DNA of 64,000 bases from Bacillus sp. FJAT-22090. Lineage in GTDB: Bacteria; Bacillota; Bacilli; Bacillales_A; Planococcaceae. Of the stretch, positions 24,348-31,863 are shown one piece after another. Position 1 is the first letter of the stretch. Every line of letters starts with the position of its first letter. The notes under the pieces were generated by a model that saw only the letters and a list, made by a program, of their open reading frames with translations, did no database searches and was not told the origin of the DNA. Position numbers and translations under genes: made by a program. Where the stretch lies: positions 3,472,154 through 3,536,153 of the forward strand of contig NZ_CP012601.1 in NCBI RefSeq assembly GCF_001278755.1. Reading direction: 5' to 3'.

Positions 24348-26684
24348 TCAAGCTTGGATGAAATTTTCCCGCAATGCTTTTCTCAATAATGGGGTCGGTT
24401 CACCTACACTGTAAAGTTGCAAATAATGCATTGCTCTGGTGCAGGCGGTATAGAATACTCTACGAACGCTCTCATCGCCGTATACTTCCTCTGATGCGTC
24501 ATAAATAATGACAGCGTCGAATTCGATGCCTTTGGACAAATACGTCGGTATGACAACAACTCCTTGTTCATATTCAATCGAGCCGTTCTTCACTAGCTTA
24601 ATATCATCGATGTTGGACAAGGCTTCGTATGCACGCTTACTTTCCTCAGCTGATTTACATATTATAGCAATACTGTTATAACCAATATTTCGCAAAGTCG
24701 CGACTTTGGATGCTATGCGGCGGTGCAGTTCTGTGTGATCGAGCAATTGTGTCAGCACAGGTCGCTCACCATCGCGTTCAAAAGGAATAATCCGTTCGCC
24801 GTTAGGTACTAGTCTGCGTGTAAATTCGATAATCGGTTTTGTGGATCGGTAGCTGCGTGTCATGTTGATCGCTTCCGTTTCAACCTGTCCGTATAAGTTC
24901 ATAAGTGTGTGAAAATCATTCTTTTCACTTGCATGGGCGAATATCGCTTGATTAAAGTCACCTAGCACAGTCATTCTTGCCGAAGGAAATAAACGCTTTA
25001 GAAACTCGAATTGAAACGGTGAATAGTCCTGTCCCTCGTCAATAAGTATGTGCTTTATGGAGCGGTTCGTCTGAAAGCCTTGAATCAGCTCTTTCATAAA
25101 TAAGAACGGAGTAGCATCTTCGTTAGATAGTTTGCCTTCATATAGCATTTCCAGCGTCGCTTGACAAATTTCTGCCCACTCCGCGGGTGTTTCACCCTCT
25201 ATCCACTGTTTGATCTGCAGGGAATCAGCAAAAAGCTGCATATAAATCCCCTTAATGTCGATGAAACTAAATGTTCGGACTCGTTTACGTAACAGCTTCA
25301 ATTTCTGTTGAACAATTAAACGAGCAAGTGCTTCAGGCTCGATCTCATAATCGGCAATCGATTCTCTTTTAAAGCCGCGTTTTTTCGCTAAGTAGGTATG
25401 TGCCTTATGGTACTCCTCGTCGCTAAGTAGCTCGATTTTCTCTTGTACCCACGACATTGTCAGTTCAGCCTCTTGGGTTTCATTTATTTTCTGAATTAGC
25501 CAATCCTTTAACTTTTCAAGTCTATTATGGAAGCGGAGTGAAGTATCGTTACTATAAAACCTTTCTGCTATTTGTTGGGCGGTAACAATCGGCTTTCCTC
25601 TGAAGATTATGTCTTTGAATAACATTCCAGATAGCTCTAACGACTTCCTATATGATTCGATCGCTTCGAAAAAAAGGTGTGATGCTTTGAATCGAATACT
25701 CGCAACCCTTGGTCTGTAGGAAGGGGTATTCGTTGCAGTTAAAACATATTCCAATTGCTCGTAAGGATTTTCAACTTGAAATTCTTTACTTAGTCGATGG
25801 TCTAAGTATTCCTGAAATGTGACCTGCTGCATATTCTCTTCTCCAAGTTCTGGCAGCACATTGGACACATAATTGTTAAACATCGAATTAGGTGAAAATA
25901 GAATAATTTGATCAGCAGTCATACTATCTCGATATTTGTAGAGCAAAAAAGCTATCCGCTGCAATGCGGCCGATGTCTTGCCACTGCCAGCTGCACCGTG
26001 AACAATGAGCAGTCTCCCGCGATCATGACGAATGATTCGGTTTTGCTCCTGTTGGATGGTAGCTACTATATTGTGCATATGTTTGTCTGTGCCTTTGCCT
26101 AGCACCTGTTGTAAAATCTCGTCTCCAATGGTGAGACTTGTATCGAACATAGATTGAAGAACACCGCCACGGATTAGATATTGCCCCTTTTTCTCTAATA
26201 GGCCTTTGATTTCACCCCCAGGTGTTGCATACTTGGCCGGTCCGGTTTGATACTCATAGTAGACACTTGAGACAGGCGCCCTCCAGTCATAGATAAGAAA
26301 TTCTTCGCCACTTGCATCCGTAAGTGTGGAGATTCCAATATAAAATTGTTCCTGAGTAGATTCTCCTTCTTCTATGAAATCGATTCGTCCGAAGTAGGGA
26401 ACCTCTTGCATACGTCGAAGCTTGGATAATTTATTGGATACATGTCTATTGGTGCTTTGGCTTACTGATAGAGCCTGAGCCTCTTGTCTCAAGCCGATGA
26501 TGGTCTCAAGATAATCGTCGAAGGTATCAACATTCACCTTGACTTCATCCCAAAAGTGTTTGCGCATATTAACTAGTTCGTTCCGACGTCGAGAAGTTTC
26601 TTCCTCTAATCCGCTGATTCGCTCCGTTATTGTCTCAATTACACTTTCCACTCGTTTTTGCTCCTGCTGAAATTCTGAACACAT
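24348..26684 (-). CDS. helD: HelD-type RNA polymerase recycling ATPase (UvrD-like helicase fold)
   Basis: A 778-residue superfamily 1 ATPase. An N-terminal coiled coil (about residues 5-60, rich in Glu and Arg) precedes a beta-rich domain (LIYDWRAPVSSVYYEY), then Walker A VHGAAGSGKTSAALQR near residue 230, helicase motifs HILIDEGQDYSPFQ and LGDFNQAIF, MTRSYRSTK, and a C-terminal VVVIPTYLSKGIEFDAVIIYD block. This is the layout of Bacillus HelD, which dislodges stalled RNA polymerase from DNA. ATG 26684 is preferred because AAGGAG is well spaced; GTG 26693 overlaps the RBS. Confidence 0.88.
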   Translation of the reverse strand: MCSEFQQEQKRVESVIETITERISGLEEETSRRRNELVNMRKHFWDEVKVNVDTFDDYLETIIGLRQEAQALSVSQSTNRHVSNKLSKLRRMQEVPYFGRIDFIEEGESTQEQFYIGISTLTDASGEEFLIYDWRAPVSSVYYEYQTGPAKYATPGGEIKGLLEKKGQYLIRGGVLQSMFDTSLTIGDEILQQVLGKGTDKHMHNIVATIQQEQNRIIRHDRGRLLIVHGAAGSGKTSAALQRIAFLLYKYRDSMTADQIILFSPNSMFNNYVSNVLPELGEENMQQVTFQEYLDHRLSKEFQVENPYEQLEYVLTATNTPSYRPRVASIRFKASHLFFEAIESYRKSLELSGMLFKDIIFRGKPIVTAQQIAERFYSNDTSLRFHNRLEKLKDWLIQKINETQEAELTMSWVQEKIELLSDEEYHKAHTYLAKKRGFKRESIADYEIEPEALARLIVQQKLKLLRKRVRTFSFIDIKGIYMQLFADSLQIKQWIEGETPAEWAEICQATLEMLYEGKLSNEDATPFLFMKELIQGFQTNRSIKHILIDEGQDYSPFQFEFLKRLFPSARMTVLGDFNQAIFAHASEKNDFHTLMNLYGQVETEAINMTRSYRSTKPIIEFTRRLVPNGERIIPFERDGERPVLTQLLDHTELHRRIASKVATLRNIGYNSIAIICKSAEESKRAYEALSNIDDIKLVKNGSIEYEQGVVVIPTYLSKGIEFDAVIIYDASEEVYGDESVRRVFYTACTRAMHYLQLYSVGEPTPLLRKALRENFIQA

Positions 26685-26711
26685 AGCAACCACTCCTTAA
26701 AAAGATTGGTA

Positions 26712-26769
26712 TTGACAAACGAAAAAAGTATGATGTATAATATATAATAGGGATATAATGCGCATTATA
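26712..26769 (+). promoter_or_regulatory. Strong sigma-A promoter with a 16-base palindrome at the start of the transcript
   Basis: TTGACA (26712-26717), an 18-base spacer and TATAAT (26736-26741) match the sigma-A consensus exactly; a second TATAAT lies at 26743. The perfect palindrome TATAATGCGCATTATA at 26754-26769 sits just at or after the expected start site, ideal for a repressor. The promoter points away from helD into a short transcript ending at about 26928. Confidence 0.65.
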
Positions 26770-26886
26770 GTTTTAGGCATATATCTATATAAATTTACCA
26801 CAGGTTCTCATTTTTTTCAATGTATTGGTCATGATTTTTATGCTTGTCGATTCTTAATGCTATTTTGCCATAATAACACCAATTGA
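26758..26886 (+). CDS. Possible 42-residue peptide in a short transcript
   Basis: The frame opens at ATG 26758 within the palindrome and encodes a peptide beginning MRIIVLGIYLYKF, with cysteines at residues 22, 30 and 37. The RBS is weak (AGGG only four or five bases before the ATG). It may be coding, or the region may be a small RNA whose frame is open by chance. A terminator follows at 26900. Confidence 0.25.
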   Translation: MRIIVLGIYLYKFTTGSHFFQCIGHDFYACRFLMLFCHNNTN

Positions 26887-26899
26887 ATGCAAGAAACAC

Positions 26900-26928
26900 A
26901 CACCCGCTAAATAAGAGGGTGTTTTTTT
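26900..26928 (+). terminator. Intrinsic terminator
   Basis: ACACCC (26900-26905) and GGGTGT (26917-26922) flank an 11-base loop, followed by TTTTTTT. It ends the short transcript starting near 26748. The remaining bases to 27284 hold only AT-rich leader sequence for the next gene. Confidence 0.75.
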
Positions 26929-27284
26929 GACCACAATTTTACTACGAAATATATAAATTTAAACCTGAATCGTTAATAGTTAATTTTTGCACCCTTTCCT
27001 TGTTTAATTTGAATTAAATGGAAGAAGTCCAACTTCCTTTTTTTTTTCAAGATAAAGGTGATATAGTTTATAGAATTTACTATATCAACACCAATTTTAA
27101 ATTCGAATATTTAAAAACATTGAATAGATATTAACAATATTTGTTATTTGACGATAGTTATAAAGAGAAGTTTTTTCGGCATCTACGTCTAAAGTAGGGA
27201 TAATATTTTTAAAAAAACTTACTATTTAAACTAATGACGAAATGCAACTTTTCACAGATTTTAATAAGGAAGTGGTTTTAAATT

Positions 27285-27635
27285 ATGGCAGAAGGAACTT
27301 ACACAATGAACGTAAATCTTGCTAAGAAAACTGTTGATATGACGGTAAGCGGGACTTTTACTCCTGAAAAAGCTCAACAATTTATTAATGATTATCAGAA
27401 TAAGTTATCATCAATAAATGCAAGCGAATTCGTCTTGGAATTTGATTGCAGTGATTTGGATGTAGTAACAAAAGAAATGATACCAGATCTTGAAAATTGT
27501 TTAGCACTTTATAAATCTTCTGGATTTAAGAAAGTAGAAGTAGGTATTAGGAAAAGTGCTATAATCTCCATGCAATTAAAACGCTTGGCGAATAATGTAG
27601 GGCTAACTACGTTTGAGGTAATTCAAAAATATTAA
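27285..27635 (+). CDS. Small STAS-like protein, hypothetical
   Basis: A 116-residue soluble protein with an alternating beta-alpha pattern (MNVNLAKKTVDMTVSGTF, PEKAQQFINDYQNKL, FVLEFDCSDLDVV, then helix and KKVEVGIRKS). The arrangement, with a strand-rich start and the phrase SEFVLEFDCSDLD, resembles STAS domains of anti-sigma factor antagonists, but the usual phospho-acceptor serine motif is not evident. ATG 27285 follows AAGGAAGTG. It has its own terminator and precedes the KASIII-like gene by 160 bases. Confidence 0.6.
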   Translation: MAEGTYTMNVNLAKKTVDMTVSGTFTPEKAQQFINDYQNKLSSINASEFVLEFDCSDLDVVTKEMIPDLENCLALYKSSGFKKVEVGIRKSAIISMQLKRLANNVGLTTFEVIQKY

Positions 27636-27642
27636 TTTTTAC

Positions 27643-27682
27643 AAAAAGGTAAGGAGCTATTAAAGGGTCCTGCCTTTTTTAT
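27643..27682 (+). terminator. Intrinsic terminator
   Basis: AAAGGTAAGGA and TCCTGCCTTT form a stem with one mismatch, followed by a T run. Confidence 0.6.
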
Positions 27683-27797
27683 TTGATATTTACATAACAA
27701 AATTCGTAACTTAAATGTACTAAAATGATCACGCTTAATAACAAGATATGTAATTGTATATAATACTAAAATTTTATTCGAGAGGTTTCTTACGACT

Positions 27798-28784
27798 ATG
27801 ACTAACATTAGAATTAAAGCAGTGGATGTTTACCATGCAAAAAAACAAGTAAACAATGATGTTTATCTTGAACACTTTAAAAAACAAGGAAAAGATATTA
27901 CAAATTTCTTAAATATTATGGGAAGAAAAGAGCGTTATGTCATTGATAATCATGAAGAAAATACGATTACAATGGCGATTGAAGCAACAAATCGAGTGTT
28001 GAAAAAAGTGGGATTAGAAGGTAAGGATATAGATATGATTGTTTTTTCTACTCAAGTACCTGAAATGACTGTTCCAACCAACGCTATGTTCATTCATAAT
28101 GCCATTCAAGCAAAAAAAAGAACAGTTATTTTTGATATGAACGCAAATTGCGCTGGTATGTCGATTGCAGTAGAACAGGCGTCACGATATATGAAATCCA
28201 ATCCACATGTTAATACCGCACTTGTGGTAGGTTCTGATTATCTTTCATTAGTGGCTGATCCAAAAGATGCAATGACGTATGCTAACTTTGGGGATGCTTC
28301 TTCTGCTATTATTTTAGAAAAGACTGAGAATGATACAGGATTTATCGATGCGATGTTTGAAGTAGACTCAAGTAACCGAAACAATATTTTATATCCACAC
28401 AAGGGATTATCTCAAACAAATAAAGCGGGTGAAAGTGCAGAATTCATGCTTTGGCAGCCATTTGATGGAGCGATGTCACTCCCTTATACGTATGATATGT
28501 TTGAAGCTATTTTAGAAAGAAATCAACTTAAAATTGATGATGTAGATGCGTTCTGCTTATCTCAATTTGCTAAAGTGAATATTGATAAAATTCAAAGCCA
28601 TTTTGATATACCCGAAGAAAAATTTATTTATGTGGGAGACAAATATGGATATACTGGTACAAGCAGTCCTTTTATTGCTCTTCATGAAGGAATCGAATCA
28701 GGAAAAATAAAGCGTGGAGACTTAATATTATTTTGGACAATCGGTGGCGGTCACGAGTTCATTACAATGTTATTTAGATATTAA
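27798..28784 (+). CDS. KASIII (FabH)-like condensing enzyme with altered active site
   Basis: A 328-residue thiolase-fold protein aligning with 3-oxoacyl-ACP synthase III over its full length. The nucleophilic Cys is present (C118 in MNANCAGMS) as is the glycine-rich C-terminal loop (TIGGGHEF). The His of the FabH triad (PHQAN motif) is replaced by Ser255 (CLSQFAKVN), and the Asn (GNTSAAS motif) by Tyr285 (YGYTGTSSP). Such changes suggest an acyltransferase, thioesterase-like or non-decarboxylating role instead of fatty acid initiation. ATG 27798 follows GAGAGG. It is adjacent to a small STAS-like gene. Confidence 0.8.
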   Translation: MTNIRIKAVDVYHAKKQVNNDVYLEHFKKQGKDITNFLNIMGRKERYVIDNHEENTITMAIEATNRVLKKVGLEGKDIDMIVFSTQVPEMTVPTNAMFIHNAIQAKKRTVIFDMNANCAGMSIAVEQASRYMKSNPHVNTALVVGSDYLSLVADPKDAMTYANFGDASSAIILEKTENDTGFIDAMFEVDSSNRNNILYPHKGLSQTNKAGESAEFMLWQPFDGAMSLPYTYDMFEAILERNQLKIDDVDAFCLSQFAKVNIDKIQSHFDIPEEKFIYVGDKYGYTGTSSPFIALHEGIESGKIKRGDLILFWTIGGGHEFITMLFRY

Positions 28785-28805
28785 AAATGTAAATGTTCCT
28801 AAAGT

Positions 28806-28842
28806 AAAGGGCGTGGATTCGGGAGAATCTACGCTCTATTTG
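28806..28842 (+). terminator. Intrinsic terminator after the KASIII-like gene
   Basis: AGGGCGTGGATTC and GAATCTACGCTCT pair with few mismatches around GGGA, followed by ATTTGTT. A diverged type B repeat follows at 28851-28879. Confidence 0.6.
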
Positions 28843-28850
28843 TTGATTAA

Positions 28851-28879
28851 ATTGTACTAAGAGGGCAGGTTGGTTTAAG
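28851..28879 (+). repeat. Dispersed palindromic repeat, diverged type B
   Basis: ATTGTACTAAGAGGGCAGG followed by TTGGTTTAAG keeps the type B layout and position upstream of a small gene, with several substitutions. Confidence 0.45.
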
Positions 28880-28928
28880 AAGGATAGTGTGAGTCATATG
28901 TAGAATAGGTAATTTAGGGGTGATGATA

Positions 28929-29144
28929 ATGAGTAAACCAAGGGAAGCAACGCCAAAATATCTTATAATGATGTCTCTAATTTATGGCTTATTTGTAATT
29001 AGTCAAAGCGTTCAAGTTATTTACACACCCTATACATTTGTTAGAGTCGTAAACCTAATAGCTATAATCTTTCTCTCTTCAGCCATTGGGGCTTTTATAA
29101 GAGAGCTATTTATTTTAAAGAAGACAAAGTTAAGTGGTAATTAA
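28929..29144 (+). CDS. Small membrane protein, hypothetical
   Basis: A 71-residue product with two hydrophobic segments (about residues 12-30 and 36-56, including YLIMMSLIYGLFVIS) and a basic C-terminal tail (LKKTKLSGN). AGGGGTGAT at 28915-28923 best serves ATG 28929; ATG 28923 and GTG 28920 are in the same frame. It lies between diverged type B and type A repeats, like the other small genes of this window. No family was recognised. Confidence 0.55.
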   Translation: MSKPREATPKYLIMMSLIYGLFVISQSVQVIYTPYTFVRVVNLIAIIFLSSAIGAFIRELFILKKTKLSGN

Positions 29145-29237
29145 ATTATCAATTCGAGCGTTGTTCCAAGATATAACTTTGGAAAAATATAAAAAATTTT
29201 AAAAAAAGATTGAGATAAAAGATTAAAAAATTTCTTT

Positions 29238-29290
29238 TTCAACTATTGGTATTTAGTTGAAGAAACGGCTGCTTTAGAGAGCTGCTTTTT
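29238..29290 (+). repeat. Diverged type A repeat with hairpin
   Basis: TTCAACTATTGGTATTTAGT with the TTGAAG arm at 29238-29262 is a shortened type A palindrome. It is followed by a CGGCT/AGCTG hairpin and CTTTTTCTTATGG, matching the junction phrase after other copies. Confidence 0.5.
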
Positions 29291-29399
29291 CTTATGGAAT
29301 AATAAAGATGGTAACCTCCCAGTAATTTTTTGTTTAGAGATATATGTCAAAGGGTAGACATTTGTTAGAACGTTCAACACATTAAAAGGAGGAACTAAC

Positions 29400-29567
29400 A
29401 TGGCAGATTGGAAAAAGAAATTATTGGCAAGTGGACTAGTAGGCGGGTTAGTGCTTGGCGGAGTGGCTGGTTGTGGGGACGGAGTTGACCAGGATAATGG
29501 CGTAAGTGATGGTGAAGAGATGGATGATGTAGATGATGGAAATAAAAATGAAGAAGAAGGTAAGTAA
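29400..29567 (+). CDS. Small acidic lipoprotein
   Basis: A 55-residue lipoprotein: a basic start (MADWKKKLLASG), a hydrophobic stretch, the lipobox VAGC (Cys25), and a strongly acidic tail of Asp, Glu, Asn and Gly (for example EEMDDVDDGNK). AAAAGGAGG lies at a good distance from ATG 29400. Short acidic lipoproteins of this kind are common in Bacillus and are unassigned. Minus-strand frames over this region are shadows. A strong terminator follows at 29634. Confidence 0.7.
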   Translation: MADWKKKLLASGLVGGLVLGGVAGCGDGVDQDNGVSDGEEMDDVDDGNKNEEEGK

Positions 29568-29633
29568 TAGTGTCTCTATCATAATAAAGATGACAATATA
29601 GACGGCCTCTTTTCTCAAATGATAGGAGGAAGA

Positions 29634-29667
29634 AAAGATTGCCCTTTGAATTGGGCAATCTTTTTTT
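29634..29667 (+). terminator. Intrinsic terminator
   Basis: AAAGATTGCCC (29634-29644) and GGGCAATCTTT (29653-29663) form an 11-pair perfect stem followed by TTTT. Confidence 0.8.
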
Positions 29668-29751
29668 GTATATGCTTTTATAAGCATACATTTTATATTT
29701 GGTGATATTCACTTCATCTTCAGTTTTAAACAAGTCACATATTCCTATTAA

Positions 29752-29868
29752 ATTGCTTTAGCACAGATTACAGATGGGATAGCACAAAGTAAAGAAGAAT
29801 TAAAAAAACAACCTGAGCCCAAACGAGCAAAGGTTGTAAAAAAGGTGCTTAAAACTCTAAAGAATTAT
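29752..29868 (+). pseudogene. Possible 3' remnant of a truncated gene
   Basis: A short open stretch reads as ALAQITDGIAQSKEEL, then KKQPEPKRAKVVKKV and LKTLKNYL, which looks like the helical, lysine-rich C-terminus of a protein. It has no start codon or RBS and runs into the 3' end of the convergent hydrolase gene at 29865. I interpret it as a gene fragment left by a rearrangement; it may be chance. Confidence 0.25.
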
Positions 29869-31379
29869 TTGTTGAAATGGTACACATCCCAAACGTCTGG
29901 TGTTTCAGACCCAATATACCATGCTGCTGCACCACCTAGGTTATATTGCTTGGCCAAGTTAACGCGAAGCTCGATGGATTGTTTATCCTCAATCCAAATC
30001 TGGTGCTTATCTCCGTTTGCTGTATATTCTACATAATTTTGCTGAGTATTTCGATCCCAAACTTTCTTAAGTCCCCTTGATGAGATAATTTGCTCGACCT
30101 CATTCATTGTACGGTCAATACTTCTTACTTTTTTTGTTGATAAATTAGTCACCCATTCCCTTGTATAGAAGGGCATCCCTAAGATGATCTTATGAGAGGG
30201 TACTTCGGACATTAATAACTCAACACCTTCTTCAATCCAAGGCATCGAAGCTACAGACCCCGCGATTGGGCTGTTTCCCCAATGCTCGTCATAGCCCATC
30301 AAAACGATATAGTCAGCAACTTTGCCTAGCTCTTTACGGTCTAAACTTCCAGACCAAAAAGGATCGCTGTTTTCTCTAGTGACGTCAACAGATACTTTAA
30401 TTCCATTAGGCTGAAGAGCTTTTTTAAGTTCGGTTATAAAGAGAACATAATCTTGCTTGTTTTTCGGATGTATGTTTTCAAAATCCACATTGATTCCATC
30501 ACTTTTTGTTTGGACTAAAGAGTCCTTTAGCGCGACAACAAGTTTCTTACGATTTGCAGCGTTATTTAATACTGTGTCAGTCAAGTCAGGATCGAATTTA
30601 TTCCCAAATAGTGGCCAAACCTTTTTGCCCTTACTATGTGCATCCTGCAAATATTTTGTATCGGCTGAAATGGAAACAAAATTGCCTGAATTACTTAAAG
30701 TATACCAACGTGGTGACACTACATTTAAATTTGAATGGTTCAATTGTTGGGCATAGCTCTCAGAACTCCCACTATACTTCCAACCCATAACAATTCGTGC
30801 ATGAGTTTTTTGTTGTAAAAGTGATTTCTTAACCCATCCTTTTTTACCGTCTAGCAACTGAACTTGTAGATAATAGTCAGGAATGTTTAACTTTTGCCCT
30901 TCCAGTATGTTTGAAGAAGGCAAATTGTTCAATTTGATCAAATCATTAGTAGATACTCCGTACTTAGTGGAAATTTTCCATAAAGTATCTCCTTTAATAA
31001 CCGTATATACTTGGTAATTCTGAGGAATTATTAATTTCTGGCCAATTCGAATTTGGGTCGTAGAAAGCTTGTTCGTCTTCTGAAGCTGACTCAATGAAAT
31101 CCCATATTGGTTTGAGATTTTCCATAATGTGTTCCCGACAACTACAGTATGGACTACCGCAGTAGTTGAATCTCCCGTTATAGTGGATAGAACAGGAAAT
31201 TCTTCACCTCTTTTTAAAGTTGTAATAACGGTTGAACCTTGTTTAGGTAAACTTAATACTTTAACGTTATCTATTTGAACAGACCCAACAGAAAGAGAAG
31301 TACTGGAGGCCTCACCTTTTATAGTTTCGAAACTTAAAACTAAAATTAATATAAAAATACTATAAAGTATCTTTTTCAC
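29865..31379 (-). CDS. LysM-containing GH18 glycoside hydrolase
   Basis: A 504-residue exported cell-wall hydrolase. A signal peptide (ILYSIFILILVLSF) is followed by a short SH3-like segment, two LysM modules (about residues 76-118 and 122-165, each with VVxGDTLWKIS-type motifs), and a GH18 barrel at about 190-500. The catalytic DxxDxDxE-type motif is present as SDGINVDFENI. LysM domains bind peptidoglycan, and GH18 enzymes of this architecture act on N-acetylglucosaminyl bonds, as in spore germination hydrolases such as SleL/YaaH. Start is GTG 31379 after GAGGAG. Its product probably acts in the spore or vegetative wall. Confidence 0.85.
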   Translation of the reverse strand: MKKILYSIFILILVLSFETIKGEASSTSLSVGSVQIDNVKVLSLPKQGSTVITTLKRGEEFPVLSTITGDSTTAVVHTVVVGNTLWKISNQYGISLSQLQKTNKLSTTQIRIGQKLIIPQNYQVYTVIKGDTLWKISTKYGVSTNDLIKLNNLPSSNILEGQKLNIPDYYLQVQLLDGKKGWVKKSLLQQKTHARIVMGWKYSGSSESYAQQLNHSNLNVVSPRWYTLSNSGNFVSISADTKYLQDAHSKGKKVWPLFGNKFDPDLTDTVLNNAANRKKLVVALKDSLVQTKSDGINVDFENIHPKNKQDYVLFITELKKALQPNGIKVSVDVTRENSDPFWSGSLDRKELGKVADYIVLMGYDEHWGNSPIAGSVASMPWIEEGVELLMSEVPSHKIILGMPFYTREWVTNLSTKKVRSIDRTMNEVEQIISSRGLKKVWDRNTQQNYVEYTANGDKHQIWIEDKQSIELRVNLAKQYNLGGAAAWYIGSETPDVWDVYHFNK

Positions 31380-31656
31380 TTAATCTCATTCTCCTCTAAT
31401 TTGAAAATAGTATTAGAACCTTCATAGGTTACTATGGATTAAATTTAATAGATACAGGTACTTTGTGGTAAGGTATCCAATGGTATACGGTACTACTTAA
31501 TTTGGTAGCTTTAAAAAGATGGTTGTGGAAAAAGCATTGCCAATAAAGAGGCAAACAGCCTGTAGATAATAACATAATGTTAAGTAAAAAAACGGGGCTG
31601 TCCTAAAAGTCATAAGGGCAGCCTATTTTTTCGTAGCTACTATTAAAAAGTTCAAT

Positions 31657-31742
31657 AGATTTCCGTTCCAGACGGACGCTTCGTGCGGGGTCTCGGACTG
31701 TCTCGCTTTCCCGCAGGAGTCCCCTCCTTGCACTCCAATCAA
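31657..31742 (+). repeat. GC-rich dispersed repeat, short copy
   Basis: GATTTCCGTTCCAGACGGAC, then GCTT and GCGGG, then TCCCGCAGGAGTCCCCTCC and CTCCAATC. Its ends match the longer copy at 41466-41656. It is far richer in G and C than its surroundings. Similar repeats are widespread in Bacillaceae genomes, to my knowledge. Confidence 0.6.
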
Positions 31743-31780
31743 TTATTCACTCTATCAACAATATTAGGTGGAAACACAAA

Positions 31781-31826
31781 AGCAGAAGGAGAAAAACGAG
31801 TCGTTTTTCTCCTTCTGCTTTATTTT
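31781..31826. terminator. 39-base perfect palindrome, bidirectional terminator
   Basis: AGCAGAAGGAGAAAAACGA and its exact reverse complement surround a single G, followed by TTATTTTA on the plus strand. It could end the minus-strand cyclase operon as well as plus-strand transcripts. Confidence 0.65.
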
Positions 31827-31863
31827 AGGGACTTTTTGTACAGCCCCATCTTTAAATTCAAGC

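Larger units (their letters stand above)
26748..26928 (+). ncRNA. Candidate short transcript of about 180 nucleotides
   Basis: The interval is defined by a consensus promoter ending near 26748 and an intrinsic terminator (ACACCC/GGGTGT plus seven T, 26900-26928). Apart from the weak 42-codon frame it has no gene. I could not match it to 6S RNA or another known RNA by eye. Confidence 0.35.
31594..31847. mobile_element. MITE-like element with terminal inverted repeats
   Basis: GGGGCTGTCCTAAAAGT at 31594-31610 is inverted at 31828-31847 (ACTTTTTGTACAGCCCC), about 250 bases apart. Between them lie a shortened copy of a GC-rich dispersed repeat (31657-31742) and a 39-base perfect palindrome (31781-31819). 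There is no gene inside; a plus-strand frame at 31683 is a by-product of the repeat. The layout suggests a small non-autonomous element, but no target duplication was confirmed. Confidence 0.4.

Noticed and set aside
29395-29733. Minus-strand His/Leu-rich frames over the small lipoprotein gene
   Set aside because: They are the complement of an acidic Asp/Glu-rich gene with a clear RBS, lipobox and terminator on the plus strand.
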